Part shown: positions 49,941 to 63,000 of the stretch, piece after piece | How positions within the stretch are numbered: position 1 is the first letter of the stretch | Layout of the letters: each line of letters begins with the position of its first letter | Source of the DNA: Monomorium pharaonis | Lineage: Eukaryota; Arthropoda; Insecta; Hymenoptera; Formicidae | Assembly (NCBI RefSeq): GCF_013373865.1 | Contig: NC_050474.1 | Span: 19,573,116 to 19,637,115 of the forward strand | Length of the DNA stretch: 64,000 bases | Direction: 5' to 3' | Notes under the pieces: generated by a model | Told to the model about the DNA's origin: nothing | The model's database searches: none | What the model saw: only the letters and a program-made list of their open reading frames with translations | Program-made: the position numbers and the translations under genes

Positions 49941-50338
49941 CACGGAAGGAACAGTTTTGCTAAAGTATTTAACCGGAAAATTTAACCGGTATAAGCTGTA
50001 CCGAGAAACAAGTTGTAAATGTCAATTTTACAATTTAATTATTTTTTAAATTTCCTCAGCTCAAGTATTTACACATTTTAATTAAATATAAATACTATTT
50101 GAATTAAAGTTCAAGTACGTAAGGTAAACGCATAAATACTTGAACTGAAGAAATTTAATCAAGTTGAAAAATTTAGTAAGACTAACAACTCCTTTCCCAG
50201 GTACAACTGCTATGTTAATCTACTTTTGGTCCTGCTTGAGCGTCCTATAGAATTATTTTGACGGTCTAGCAAAAAATTATTTTCTGACCTGCATCTAGTT
50301 AATTAAATTTGTACTTTAGCAAACTCGTTCTTTCCGTG
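49941..50338. mobile_element. 398-bp TIR element with CACGGA terminus
   Basis: Left end CACGGAAGGAACAGTTTTGC and right end (complement) CACGGAAAGAACGAGTTTGC are followed in both arms by TAAAGTA, giving inverted repeats of about 27 bases with few mismatches. An internal inverted repeat (50047-50071 with 50133-50157) matches at 23 of 25 bases. There is no coding frame and no evident target duplication. Confidence 0.65.
50047..50157. repeat. Internal hairpin of the 49.9-kb element
   Basis: Arms of 25 bases centred on CTCAAGTATTTA and TAAATACTTGA pair with two mismatches around a 61-base loop. Confidence 0.65.
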
Positions 50339-52468
50339 CGAAGACGAGATAAGGGAAGAAAGGAGGGTATAAACGATGATCAAACGCGATTCTGTTTGGC
50401 CGACGTCTTTATAGGTCGATTGCATGTTCGAACTGTAATCACCGGTATTACTCTGTTTCCCACTCGAAGGATCACACCCGCAAGCGACGACGGTCTAGGA
50501 TGCGCAAGATAATGCTTCGGAGCCATTAAATTAATGTGGAATTTATGCGAACACGGAACACCCATTGTCGGGGATTGACCGTTAATAATACCCGATTATT
50601 GGCGATCGGAATTGCATTTAATTATCTGCGCTTTGCAATAATATCTGATTTATGTTAAATTCTCTCGAATAGAATTAGTTCTCGTTGCGGTGCTTGTGTG
50701 ACACTGAAGTGTCATTGAAAAACGACGTCGACGTTGCCGATTTCATCGCCGATGCAATCGGCGCCAAGTCGATCAGATGGTATAAACCGTTGGCTATTCA
50801 GTTGATATCTTCCCTTGCGAATCCGCGGATTTCGCCATTTACGGCGCGTGTCAGGCGGAAGAAAAATTACACGGGCGGCGTATTCGCGCGGTCGTAAAAC
50901 TGATTAAAAGTGAATTTCCATAATAATTAATCTCCGGCGTGATAGTTTTTATTAATGAAACGTATACGGTCGCGGGTCCACCGCGTTTCGTGTACATCAA
51001 CATTAATTCACGGCCACGCGAGGGACATTGAAGCAACGATGCCCGATGTAAACACCCCCGTGTGAAATACATGCATGAGACACGTTCGCGCAGCTCGTTC
51101 ACCCCCATCCCCTTTGCTCTCCCATTCTGTCCCTCATCCTCCTATCTTCCTCTCTCTATCCTTCCCTCTTTTCCTCTTGTTCTCTCTACCTCTCTTTTCC
51201 CCTCTCTCTTTCTCTCTCTTTACTTCATCCAACCCTTCGTATGTCAATATTATCTGAGAGCCATCCTAGTCGCTGTCGGTACTTGGTTTTGGTGTGTGTC
51301 AGGCGTGAAAAATGAGCCGTTATTTTTCTTCTGATGGAAAAAATACAGAAAATGATGGAGTTTTTTTTCGCCGCCATTAAAAAAAAATTTTTTTACCAAG
51401 ATAGACTTGGGCACATGTATTTTTAAGTAATATTTATAGATTGCAAACCGCACTGTGGCCACCATCTGCAATGGATTAAACGGGGGGGAATAAATTGAAC
51501 GTTACGCAGAGATTTTTCCGCGTTTCCACGTTGCCAAAACGAAAAAATGCGATACAGGATTATATGCTAATACATATCAGTCTACACGGAAAAAAATAGA
51601 TTGGAAGATTTAGCAAATCTATAGTTTACTGCGCGAGTCTAACATTTATAATTAACAAGATTTGATAATTCAACAAGGAAATTATTGAATTGTTCGAGCA
51701 ACTAATTCTTTGCTAATGCAATAAATTTTCGCCATTAAAGTAAAAGATGCGCCATCTTAACTAGTATGTTTTGTTAAAGATGTTAATGCACACACATGAT
51801 TGATTTTCGCAGAGAGTTGTCTTGTATCAACAAATTTATTGTGCTACTTTAACAAATATGACTATTTATAATCGTTAATTTTATTTATCTGTAAAACTTT
51901 GCTACTTTAACATTGAAAAATGGCTGTTCTCATATTACGGTTGTGGAGTTGTTTTTTAACATTTTTTTTTGTCCACGGTTACTTGTATGGTTACTTGTAT
52001 CACAAAAATTATTCAATATCCTTCTTCGGAGCATAAATTCCCATTTTAACGCAGCTGCTGGTCTCTTTCGATGTATTCACCGAGCGTGCTCCAAAATGCA
52101 AAACTGACAGCGTCAACTCTATCTATAATTCATGAATTTACGAAGTGAAATGCTTATCCGCAACTTTCTTACACGACGCCGATGCAATTTCGAGTTTCAG
52201 TTGAAAACGACGCGAGAGAGAAAGAGAGGAAAGAGACAGACAGAGAGAGGGAGAGGAAAAGAGAGAGATCGTACTTTAAATAATTATTTTACCGCAGAAG
52301 TACCGCGACAAGGGCACAAAAGCACGCTCCAAAGTTGCGTTTGAATGCAAGGGAGTTCGCATGGGAGGATACCATGCGAGAGTTGGTAGTGCGTTGCCGC
52401 GATTTAATCGTTATCGTCGCTTCGAGTTGAGCGGGGTAGAGGGAGGGGGGGGGAGGGAGGGAGGGTCA

Positions 52469-52474
52469 TATAAA
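52469..52474 (+). promoter_or_regulatory. TATAAA box
   Basis: TATAAA follows a G-rich tract in a GC-rich setting, where chance matches are rarer. It lies 101 bases before the ATG at 52570. Transcription from about 52500 would give a short 5' UTR. Confidence 0.3.
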
Positions 52475-52569
52475 CGGCTGTAGCGAACGGATCTTCTCTG
52501 TCGGTTTCGATGATACAATAGAATTACTTGCGAGAGCGGCGGGAACGAACATATATACGCCGGGCAACA

Positions 52570-52632
52570 ATGCCGACGCTCATAATTGATACACTTCTAT
52601 TGTTATCATCGCCAAACAGTGTCCACTCCGAG
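52570..52632 (+). CDS. Weak candidate first coding exon with signal-like start
   Basis: Not recognised. ATG opens MPTLIIDTLLLLSSPNSVHS then E, 21 codons, up to the donor GAG|GTAACT at 52633, phase 0. The LLLLSS core resembles a signal peptide, and a TATA box stands upstream. A three-codon upstream frame (ATG at about 52510) precedes it. No acceptor partner was found. Confidence 0.2.
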
Positions 52633-52927
52633 GTAACTCGGCGTGGCTGCCGAGGCGGGAGGGAGGAGGGGAGGGGGAGGGGAGAGTGCGAGGCACTTTG
52701 TTCTGCGTCGCCCGTAAGTCCAATTAATTAAATCGGTAATTACATTCTCCCGGTCGAGCGCCGGGAACGCCGACCGGGCGCGCCGGCGGATTCTTGCACG
52801 CTTGCGCCGATCGCTCGGTATTTTATCCGACCGAGCGCAGGATTTTCCATTCGGTTCGGTCGTTCCCCGAGAAATGGACGATTTCGCCCGTTCACCCGTC
52901 CCTCCGTTCGGTAACTCGATTACGCCG

Positions 52928-52942
52928 GGTTAGGTTAGGTTT
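52928..52942 (+). repeat. Short TTAGG-type motif
   Basis: GGTTAGGTTAGGTTT, about two and a half TTAGG units. TTAGG is the ancestral insect telomere repeat. This is too short to mark a telomere; it may be a repair footprint or coincidence. Confidence 0.5.
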
Positions 52943-54664
52943 TCACCTTTCTCCCTCTCCATCGCTCCTGGATCGCGGGGCGACCTTTTCTTTTCTCTTC
53001 GTTCTTAATTACGCTCGATTTCCGAAGCAAAAAGTACACGAAACGGCTTACGTACGCGGGTGTCGCGGCTGCATTTATCCGCATAATTAAAAAGCCGTTA
53101 TTATTATTGAAACACAGCCGATTGTGCGATTCCGCGAATAATCTTGCATAATTATTATCTAGTTCTCTCTGTGGGGCCGATTTCACGTGTCGATTATCGA
53201 TTCTCGGTGAATAAACAAGTTAATGCCTTTTTGATGATTAGCCGCGTAGCGTTACAGCATTGTGTTACCACCTACATTGAGGCGCACAATATCGTGGCAA
53301 ATATAATCACTTTGTTCGCTTATGCAGCGGATAATAATTGCGCGTCCGTCGGCGGGGAATCTTTCAAGTGTGGCGGACGTGTGTGATCGCTTGTGCGTGA
53401 ATTCAGCGGTCTTTATTTTTCCAGAATAAATACGGTATGTGCATCAAAGCTGCCTCCCCGAAATGTAAATTGTAATTATCTGCATACTCTGCGGACTCGT
53501 AACATATTGATTTATCGCGGCTAGAATTGGTGTCGGGATTAAATACTGGCAAATATTCCAACGAGCTCGCGCTCGTGTTTCCCTTGCCCTTGACTTTTAC
53601 ACTCCCCCTTCCCTTCTACCTCCCCCAAAAGAGGTGAACCTCGCACCTCGTCGATTGTCCCGACCCGTTTAATTCGGATTTAATTCAGGACACACGCAGC
53701 GAGAGATTCGCGGAGAGAAAATTAGATACGAAAACTAGTTTGGCTTTTTGATCCCCGGAGGGCCGTGAAAACTGAATATCATTCGCCGCCCGCTGCGGAT
53801 TATACACAAGACAAGTGTTGAAACGCTTGCCGACGCGCTGAATCTTTCATTCACACGTCGAGAGAGCACGTGCTGATTGGCTGCGGCGTCCCGGCAAGTT
53901 GAATATGAAGCAGCCAGGCAGTGAAGGCAGTTCAGAAATGCTAATCGCGCATGCATACTGTTTTCGTGCGTCCCGCCGGAGCGCGAAACACATTTCTGCG
54001 AGCGAAAAATTCTCGGGGTAAAACGGTACACGCGGAGGGAACGTCCGTAATAAACGCCTCAGCTGATGCCCGCGGTGGCGAATATTTCGTTTTCCCAAAA
54101 AGCTTCCATTGCAACATATTTTTTCCGCAAATATGTACAATATTCATTCCCGCTCGCTCTCTCCGGCCCTTCCTCTTATTTTCGTTTTCTCGTTTTTCGT
54201 TAACGCAACATCCACAGGTCGTCTCGCATTTCGCGTAGTCTTTATATCCGCGAAGGAATTGGAAATCAGTTTAAATTACTTTCAGTTTAAATATAATATA
54301 GCCGAGAGGATTTTTCGCGTGAAATATATACACGTGTGACAAATTGTGATTTATGTCTCTAGAGAGATACGCTTCCTCTATTCTTTCGTTACTTAAAATG
54401 CAACTCTCATTCTACTTGAATATTCTTACCGAGCGAGAATCGCCTATGCTGACGAGTAAATATTCATTATCCATACGCCGTTAACAAGTAGCCTCTTAAT
54501 AAGCGTCGCAACTTTAATTCCCGCGAGTGGGAAGAGTAGACTTTTATAATTGTCGTTATTGTTAACTTTACATCAAGATCGCCCGATCTCTGTGGCAAAA
54601 TTTACGTTTGTGTGTGCCCGAGCATGTAAGCGCGTTTTATCAGGTAGTTTACATGCGGCGCTTG

Positions 54665-54855
54665 CACGGAGAGAATTTTCTCTTAAAATTTATCCTTAAA
54701 ATCTGATAATTGTGAAATAATGTGTGACCGCGAGGAATTTTACTATACTGCTTAATAAAATTTATTAAAAAGTATAGGAAAATTTTTTGAGGTCACACAT
54801 TATCTCACAATTATCAGATTTTGAGGGTAAATTTTAAAAGAAAATTCTCTCCGTG
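54665..54855. mobile_element. Foldback MITE with CACGGA terminus, copy 2
   Basis: Same family and orientation as 10810-11034: starts CACGGAGAGAATTTTCTC, contains TGTGTGACCGCGAGG and ends with the complement. The centre is about 30 bases shorter and the arms have diverged from each other and from copy 1. Confidence 0.8.
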
Positions 54856-57195
54856 TATCAAATCACGAAAATTGTTAGCCACGTCTTCGGGTCTTTCGTA
54901 TCCTTATGTTGCAAAAAGCGAACGCGCACTTGACAGATCTTTTTAAGAACCGTTGACTACCGTTAACGAGGTGTTGCTCCTGCGTTTTTTCCTCCGACAA
55001 ATTTTTATATTTTAGTGACACAAAAATGCGCAGTCTCTCTCTTTCTCTCTTGAAGAGAGAGAACCTCTTTGGCGAGACCCGGGCGTTCTCGACTACCGTC
55101 GAAATAACGTCTCCCGAGTGCATCTGCATTATTTGTCCTTCTGCGGCCGGAAATGGCAATATCGTGCGACATCCTAGCTGGTAGTTAAGTGCAAACGAGG
55201 TCGCGGACCGACGGCGCACAATTTCGCGGAGGGATGCACGTTTCGTCGCACATCCCCGGACGAGCGGGACGAATTTAGCGCGGCGAGATCAAGCCTCAAA
55301 CCTCCGGTCTCGCCCCGGCATGCCAATTCGTCGTCTCTTTTTCCTCGAGGAGGCGAGACCCGTCGTACACAAATTCATAGCGTTTCCCGCGATAGTAGGG
55401 AAAACCGCCGGGGCAAAAAGTGACGCGCGACAACGGTACGGATGCAGAGGAGGTTTAAATCGCTCGTGAAACGACGTCGTCTGTCGTCGTGTCGCCGCGA
55501 TCATAATATTTTTCGTCTATCGAAAGCCCCGCGACAGAATTTCAAATCCGTTTACCGAGGCGGTCGGTGAATGGAGGGATATGCGTTCGTCCAAATCCCT
55601 CTCACGCCGTTGGCGTCACGCAGGTCACCTGCCCTAAGGCTCTCTCTAAACGAGGTTGGATTCCTTAACCTCACGATCCCGAGGCTAAATGGCTTTGACA
55701 TCATAAACCATAAAATGTGACCATTCGATTCGCTGTCTTATTTCCAGCGTGATATAACTGTATTTTTTTTCTAAGCTATGTTATATAGGGGTTTATACGA
55801 CTGAACGTGTCGCCTTGCCGCTCTGCTGTATATCTATAGCCACACCTGTGGAAGTAATACGTAGATATACGGGACCTGCAGTTTAATGCCGATCTTGAAC
55901 GGCTAAGAAAGAGAGCTTTCGAGGCGTAGAATACTTTTGATAACCGATACATTAAAGACGAGATGTATAAAATTTTTTTTAGTTTTTTAGTTTGCTTGTG
56001 ACTGAATCTGGGACCTTTAGTGTAATAGATTTTAGTTTGATACACCATGCTTGCTCTTTTTTTTTTTCAAGTTGAAAGTGTCCTTGCGCTATGCAAGATT
56101 TGCCTCGATTGAAAATCATCGTTATAAGCTTTTGCAAGATTTAAAAAATATTAAATTTGACGAGCGAGGGAGCGTCGTCTTTCATTTCAAATGGAAAATG
56201 TCGGTGGAAAATTAATTACCGAGGTGCGTTGATTCTTTCGCAAGGATAGTCTTTTTCTAAATGGAAAATCGATTCCGTTTGCGAAGCTGCGAGAATATCG
56301 GAATCACGCGTCCCGTATAGACCCTTTAGATCCTTCTCACGTCGTTGGTGTCACGCAAGTCTCGCTCCACGGATTTTCCGAGGGAGAAAAATCCCCGGGT
56401 AACAAGGCCGCACCACTTATAAGAGGCTGCGATTACGTATTCTGTCCTGAGGACCTTTTACGAAGCTACACGAACCTTCAGCGCTATGCGTTTCAAACTC
56501 CTGATCCCTTTGTTCATCCTTCACACATCTCCTTACCAATTTTTTTTTAATAGTCTTTACGGCAATCCCGTTTTTAAAACAATTGCAGTTATGAAATATT
56601 TTTCTTTAAAGTCGTATTTTTTAAAATCTTTTTAACGAAGTAAAATGCAATTTAATTTTATGTTATATTTTATTTTTATATTTATATAGTTTAGCTTTTT
56701 TTAATAACCGATTGTTAATTAATATTTTTTTCAAATTATTTATATTTTGAAATTGCATTGAAAGTTTTATAATTTATAATTAACTTTTTAATAATGCTTC
56801 AAAATTATCAGTAGCGAAATTTCTGTCGAGAATGCCTCGGAGAAGCTTTCTTCAGGTTTTTTAATTTCGCTTTAATTTTCCATCATAAAACATAAAATCG
56901 ACTTTCAAAATGAGCAATAATGCGCGCTCTTCATTCTTAGTCTGCGACTTTGTTAAGTCCCTTTTTTTGATGAGTTTGACTACCACCGCTTTGACAAAGT
57001 TAATCGATCCCTTCTTATCTTAACAAGAAGCAGAGAGAAATAAATTATGTCCCCGCAACTACGATACTCTTGGTCGCCAACGAAGTTATCAAAGTTGCGG
57101 ACGCGCATCTTGCAACGAGCGTTAGCAAGGAAGATGAGGAGGAGCACGAGAGAAAGTAGAGAATTGCGGCGGCAAAGAAAGGAAAGGAAGCCGCC

Positions 57196-57222
57196 TGTGT
57201 GTGTGTGTGTGTGTGTGTGTGT
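57196..57222. repeat. (TG)n array
   Basis: About 13 uninterrupted TG units. Confidence 0.9.
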
Positions 57223-57698
57223 ACGTGTTGGTAACAACTTCGATGTATGAGAATTTACGGGATAACGGGTAAAGTTCAACACGCGAGATTAATAATGGAT
57301 GACTTATACCCCTTACACGTATTTATTTGTTCGAAAGCTTTATGCCTTCCTCGTCCCTTCCGCCTCGTGCTTTCACGTTGCTACAAAGCGATCCAATATT
57401 GTCTCGCGTCAATCATTATTGCATATAAGCGACAATATTGCATGGCTCTCGAAATTTTTCACGTTTGCGAAACGGATAAATAACGTGTTTCCGCGCGCCC
57501 TGGTTTCAAGCGCTAGGGTATTGATTATATATGAGCGCCAATTTTGGTAACGGGAAGAACAATTTTTACTTTTCCCCTTTTTGTACAGCGCGCTGTAATC
57601 TGTAAGCGCCGCAGCTTATAGAGATCCGCGAGAGAGATTTGCTGGAATATATAAGAGTCCGCTAAATCCAATTACTGATATCCCCGACTAGTACTTAC

Positions 57699-57777
57699 TT
57701 TCACCCGAGGACAAACTTTTTATCAGCGCCGCCCATCTCTTCTCCGGTTTTAGCACCGTGTCGTCGAAGATTTGCAT
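57699..57777 (-). CDS. Weak candidate first coding exon (26 codons)
   Basis: Not recognised. Minus-strand ATG opens MQIFDDTVLKPEKRWAALIK then SLSSGE, reaching a strong donor (GAAA|GTAAGTAC at 57698) in phase 1. An in-frame TAG lies 18 bases before the ATG. Read through, the frame stops three codons after the donor. The mixed composition looks protein-like, but the length is within chance expectation and no second exon was found. Confidence 0.2.
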
Positions 57778-60057
57778 AATCCGCTTCTTCCGAGCCTACT
57801 GAACTTCACCGCCTTCTTTTTCTCGTCTCTTGGCTTTCGAGCCCTGGTCACCTTTTTCTCCGTCACCTCGCACCCTTCGCGGTATCCCAAGAGGCTTCAT
57901 CGATTCGTACCTCATGTTCTTCGTGTTTTTTCCCCCCTCTTTCTCTTTCTCTTTCTCTCCCGATGACTCGAAAAGTTTCCCTCTTCCGAACAGAAGTTTT
58001 CCGGATCTTCGTTTTACTCGTGGTTATTCGTTTAAGTTCTGCCCTTCGCCTCGAGGAACGTCGCAATATCACGAAGACATCCATTAACGAAGTCATTTTA
58101 TCTCAATAACCGTCCGTCTCTCTTTGCGTCGCGAATTAATGTTTCTAGGTTCATTTCTTGGCTCCTGTTTCGCCCTTTCTCGCGGTCCAGTGCCCTTCGG
58201 CGCATCACTTCGCTTTCGATTATAACATCGATCCCCGCTCCGCGCCGAGGAAGTTTTACGTTGCTCTTTGAAGCCGCCTCCCGTCTGTCCCAGGCAACCT
58301 GAACAAATATCACAATCAAAGTGCAGACGTCAACGCGCAGTATTGTCTGCAGCAGTTACTATCGTGCAGAAGCGAGGATGATTAAACACAACCCGGTCTG
58401 TTTACACGGGGTAAATACTATTCTACCTAGGGGTGCACACCGCCCTCCGCCGCCCCGGTCCCCCGGTCGGGGTCTCTGAAAACAAGACAGCAGCTAGCGT
58501 AACCCATAGCCTCCTCTTTGTTTCTTCAAAAAGTTTCGCGTTTCCCCGCATGGATTTTTCTTTCGTTCAAACGGCGACGCGACGCTGCCAGCGCAGCCAG
58601 ACAAGAATCGTTAAAATATCGCGGGGCGCACTCGCAAGTATTCTCCCGCGTATGCATTCTCTGGAAATATTTTTACAGGGACAGTACACATTCCGCAGAC
58701 ATGGGGGAGGAATATTTTAGAGGTACGTACGCGCAGCGAGAGCATCGCGAGTACTAAATATTCATATCGTAAATTGAATAAGAGTCTCCAATAACGCGGA
58801 TATAAGAGTCGGGCATGTATAGAGCCTCCTTCGGCGTTGCTGCCCTGCAACCTCGATTATTTAATGAACTGCATAATTTATGCCGATATTAGCATTTTGC
58901 GCGCGCACGAAGTATCGGTATCCCTGTTCTTCCTTTTCCTTTCACGTTTACATAATGCGATGCCGCGCGAAGTAACGCGCTCCTCGGAGCGTTCACCGAT
59001 ACCTCGAGATTAATGCGAGCGACACGATCGGAACGCTCTTGCGCATCCCGGTCACGTAAGTACGAAATTCTCGATCTGCGAAACTGAAAATTCGTCGAGC
59101 CAGTTGGACGGGGGACGATCCCTTCGATTTTTCAAAGTTGACGGAACGTATACGACTCGATTGATGCTCTCGCTCTCTCCCGGCCGCCCGCCGATAGTTC
59201 CTATCTCTGCGAAAGCTCCATGGAAATGTCTATCTACGTTTTATATTGTAACCGTCGAGTACCTCGGTTACAAAGAATCTTACGACAAGAATAATAAAAA
59301 AAGCATAGTCCCCGAAAAGCATCATACGAGTTATGGCGTCCGAATTTACCTTTGTCGCAAAGACGAAAGTTAAAGACGAGTTCGCGCATAATAAAGTCAG
59401 ATACACCGACGCTGAGTTTAGAGAAGACGCGCAATCCTCTCAAGCACGAGCACTTTACCCGCGTTTAATCCGATAATAAGTAGGAGCGCGATAATAAGTA
59501 TGGAGCAAACGGCACGGCGACTTCGTTAAAATTTTGTTATACGGGACACCGAGGCGGCATATTTTATATATATATATATAAGCGGCGACGGGGACGCCGT
59601 ACAAAGAGGATTTCTTTGTGATTTTACGGGCGATTACGGTGTCGCTTCGGGTAAATCGTCGGTATATTCCGCGGTTACCGAATTACTATCATCCGCGGTA
59701 AATGGACTGTAGATTGGAAGCCCGCCCAAAACGCCAGATCCCCTTGATCGACGCGTCGCGCGGGCGCGCTCTACGGGATTGAAAATTCTACGCCGGCCGA
59801 TTCGTCCGGGATATTCCGCAATCGCGGGATTATCGGCGCGCACAGCGAGCGCCGCTTAATATTTATTTTCACGGTTAGCGCGTTGAAAAATATTTAGCCT
59901 TCATTTTTCATATAATATCAAAATAAACGCGCCGAAAAGAGCTTGCATTTCAATTTCATTCGCGATCGTCAAAAAAAAAAGAGAGAGAGAGACGAGTGCG
60001 CTGAAAGGCGCTCGCCGATCACCTTTTGGAAATAACGCGGAAAAACCTGACGCGTTG

Positions 60058-60080
60058 TTTTTTTTTTTTTTTTTTTTTTT
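60058..60080. repeat. Poly(T) run
   Basis: 23 consecutive T. It could be the reversed poly(A) tail of a retrocopy, but no retro-element was recognised upstream on the minus strand. Confidence 0.8.
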
Positions 60081-63000
60081 GGAGTGGAAAAAGGAAAAGA
60101 AGAAAGAAAGGCGTCCGCGAGCGGAGAATCACTGTGATTTACGAATCCATAAATTTAACTGATCGATTAATACTCCATGCAATGTTATATTGGCCGTGTA
60201 ATTTCATCTCGTTCGTGCGGCGGGAAGTTACGTTTGACGCAAATGGGAATAGAACTCTGAGCGACCGATAATAATAATTCGCTCTCTCGGACGGAGTCTT
60301 ACAAAAACGCTCGCTTATCCCGCGATTACGATCATGTTTTGCCAATTCTACCTCTACGAAGCGGGTGAAGTGCATCGGCGTTGAAATCGCTGATCCAATT
60401 GTTTCCCGGTCGCAGTTCTTACGGGTAGACAGCGGTTTCCGAAAGTGGCCCCCGCTGCAACGTAATCATAGTCGGCTCTCATAGCGAGCAGAACGGGGGA
60501 GAAAACGTTTAATAACGCATCGAACGCTGAGATTCGACCGGAAGTTTAATTGCTAAGCCGGGAGAAAGCCGTTCCTCCTACGGCGATTGGTTGCGAGCGT
60601 TCTCTAACCGGGTTTTTGCCTCTAACCGGCAGTTCCACGATGAAAACGCAATTACCCGACGAATCGCCGCTCGTCGGGTGGCCATTCGAGCTTCGCAGGC
60701 CACAAAGATCCACGTTTCTTCCTACCTCATAATGTTCCGCGAAAGCTATTTCGGTTGTCCGCGAAATAATTAAGGGGTCGAAATTTGCGAAGTCGCGCAG
60801 TACAACCTACGAATTTGTCACTTGGTGAAAACAAAAAATTATCGTCGTCCGAAATAGCTGACGCAAGATTTTAAGGCGCGTTTCGGTAAGACATTCGATA
60901 TTTATTGAAAATTTAGGATCGAAATTAATGTCGTCCCCATCCTCTTATTTATTGAGGACGAGCCTTACGAGTCCTTAAGTCCTGAGCTTTACGATAGGCG
61001 GTTATAAGTGAGTTTTGCAATTACACAGTGCACTCTCCGTGCAAGCGGTTTACATAATGCATTAAGGTGTGAGCGCCCGCTGATAACCGACGTCCATCGT
61101 CTATTCGCCGGGCTATGATCGGCTAGTTACGACGCATACTAAGATATGCAAAATTCGATCTCGCTTGCGGCCGCGCGGCATCTTGAATGCCACGCTGCCC
61201 GGGCATAATTCAGCCCCGGCGTGCAAGATGCACGCCCGAATTGCGCTTTGTCCGGAAACGCCGACGCCGTTGACGGACCCTTCCGTTGTGCGGATGACGC
61301 AGGGTGGTGTATTATCCGGCGTGGATGCAACTTTTATGCCGCGGCGAAAGGAGACGCTTGGGGAAAACACGCGGACGCGCGCAATCGATACGCCACATCC
61401 GACAAGCCTTGCGTTTACAGTCAGATTTTTAGTCGGACCGGATTTTGCCCATTTAAATTTTACATTTTTTAAAATGTAATACAAATGTGTCAAAAATGTG
61501 GTAATGGCAGCCGCCAGGAAGACTGATTGTAAACATATTTTGTTATAACAATCGAATGAGTATTGTAGAAATGCAAATTGTCAGATCTAACAATTTAGAA
61601 ATAATAATAATGGTGAGCGCTCGATATTAAGATAAACTTAAAAAACAATTTTAACGAGCAATATGTTTCTTCTGACTAAAAAACTTTAATTGTTCACTAT
61701 CTACACAATTCGGCTAATAAATCTTAATTATACAACATTAAAATATACAACTAACAATTTAGATAAATTTTTCTTGTTGAAATGACAATTTTTTGAAATA
61801 TCTATTTTAACATCTTAATAAATCCATTTGATTTACTTAATATAAAAGTTATACTAAAAAAATATCTGAAAGCGATATCCTTTTGGCATATACTGTATAA
61901 GTTAGAGAAATACAAACTTAAAGATTTACCAAAATCAATGTTAATATTTAACTTCTTTTTAATTTAATCTTGTAATATACATTATAATATTATACACTAA
62001 AATACATAAATCGAAGGAAGGAGATTAAATGAAAAATTTAGTCAAATTAAAACAACTTTTTCTCAGTGCATTAAACTTAAAATTTATTTTAGAATGTATC
62101 TATTTTATTAGATAGAACTACTTTAAATACGCGATACATCATGCGTAAGTTATTACATCTTCCGGTATTGATAATGAAAACGTTGACGTGTGACAAATTA
62201 CAATAATTTACAATATTAACGCGATTAATAAATTCGCGCTAGCTGAGTTGGTTATCGTCCTTCGGAGGGCGCGATCGCGGGAATTACTGCGTGTGAATTA
62301 ACGGGTGTCCGGTGTAATTTGCAACTTTTAATCGGCGCGGAATCGAGCAGAGTCGATCGAAATCACGCGCTTGCCATTTATTGAGAGCACTCGTCGCTCT
62401 CGGTCCTCTGTAACTTCGCGCTTTCGCCTCTTCGTTACGAGCGTTTTTAGCCTGCGTTTGCCCCCACCCTCTCCCCCCTTTTTTTATTACAAGAGTAACT
62501 CCGGATAGAGGTACGCAACGAACGCTTTGGATCGACGACGAACAGCGTCGACAGTGGCAGGCTCGATCATTAGACAGCAGAAGCCAATTGGTTCTCTCGT
62601 TCTCTCTGTTTTAAGAGCCGAGAGCTCGATCGGTTTTTCTCGAAAGGGCCGCGGATGAAAGGGCGGGCTTTACGAGGGATGGATCGAATAGCTCGCGGGC
62701 GTTCCTCCATCGCCTCGAGCACCGGGGGTCATAAGGAACGAAGGTGATCCCTTCTATTTTATGAAACGGAAGAAGAGAACGGCGAGAAACGAAGACTTGA
62801 CTTCAATTTTAAATGTTACGACAATGGACCTTCCGCTCGCGCAATAAATAATAAATCTAAAGGAGAGACTCGCGCGAGACCCGCGCGCCGTCTCGCGTCA
62901 TCGTACGGTTCGCCATAAAGATTTTTTTTTACGGTGCCGTAAAACCGTGTAACTCGTATTTTACTTCTTACATTATTTCCCATTGAAAGCACATCGAGCA

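Larger units (their letters stand above)
50339..54664. other. Intergenic region
   Basis: Contains CT-rich (51140-51220), G-rich (52441-52465) and GA-rich (52210-52268) stretches, a possible decayed element starting CACGGA at 51585, and the weak promoter and exon pair at 52469 and 52570. Confidence 0.45.

Noticed and set aside
51585..51980. Possible fifth CACGGA element
   Set aside because: The left end CACGGAAAAAAATAG is clear, but the right end near 51975 matches only loosely (GTCCACGG), so limits cannot be set.
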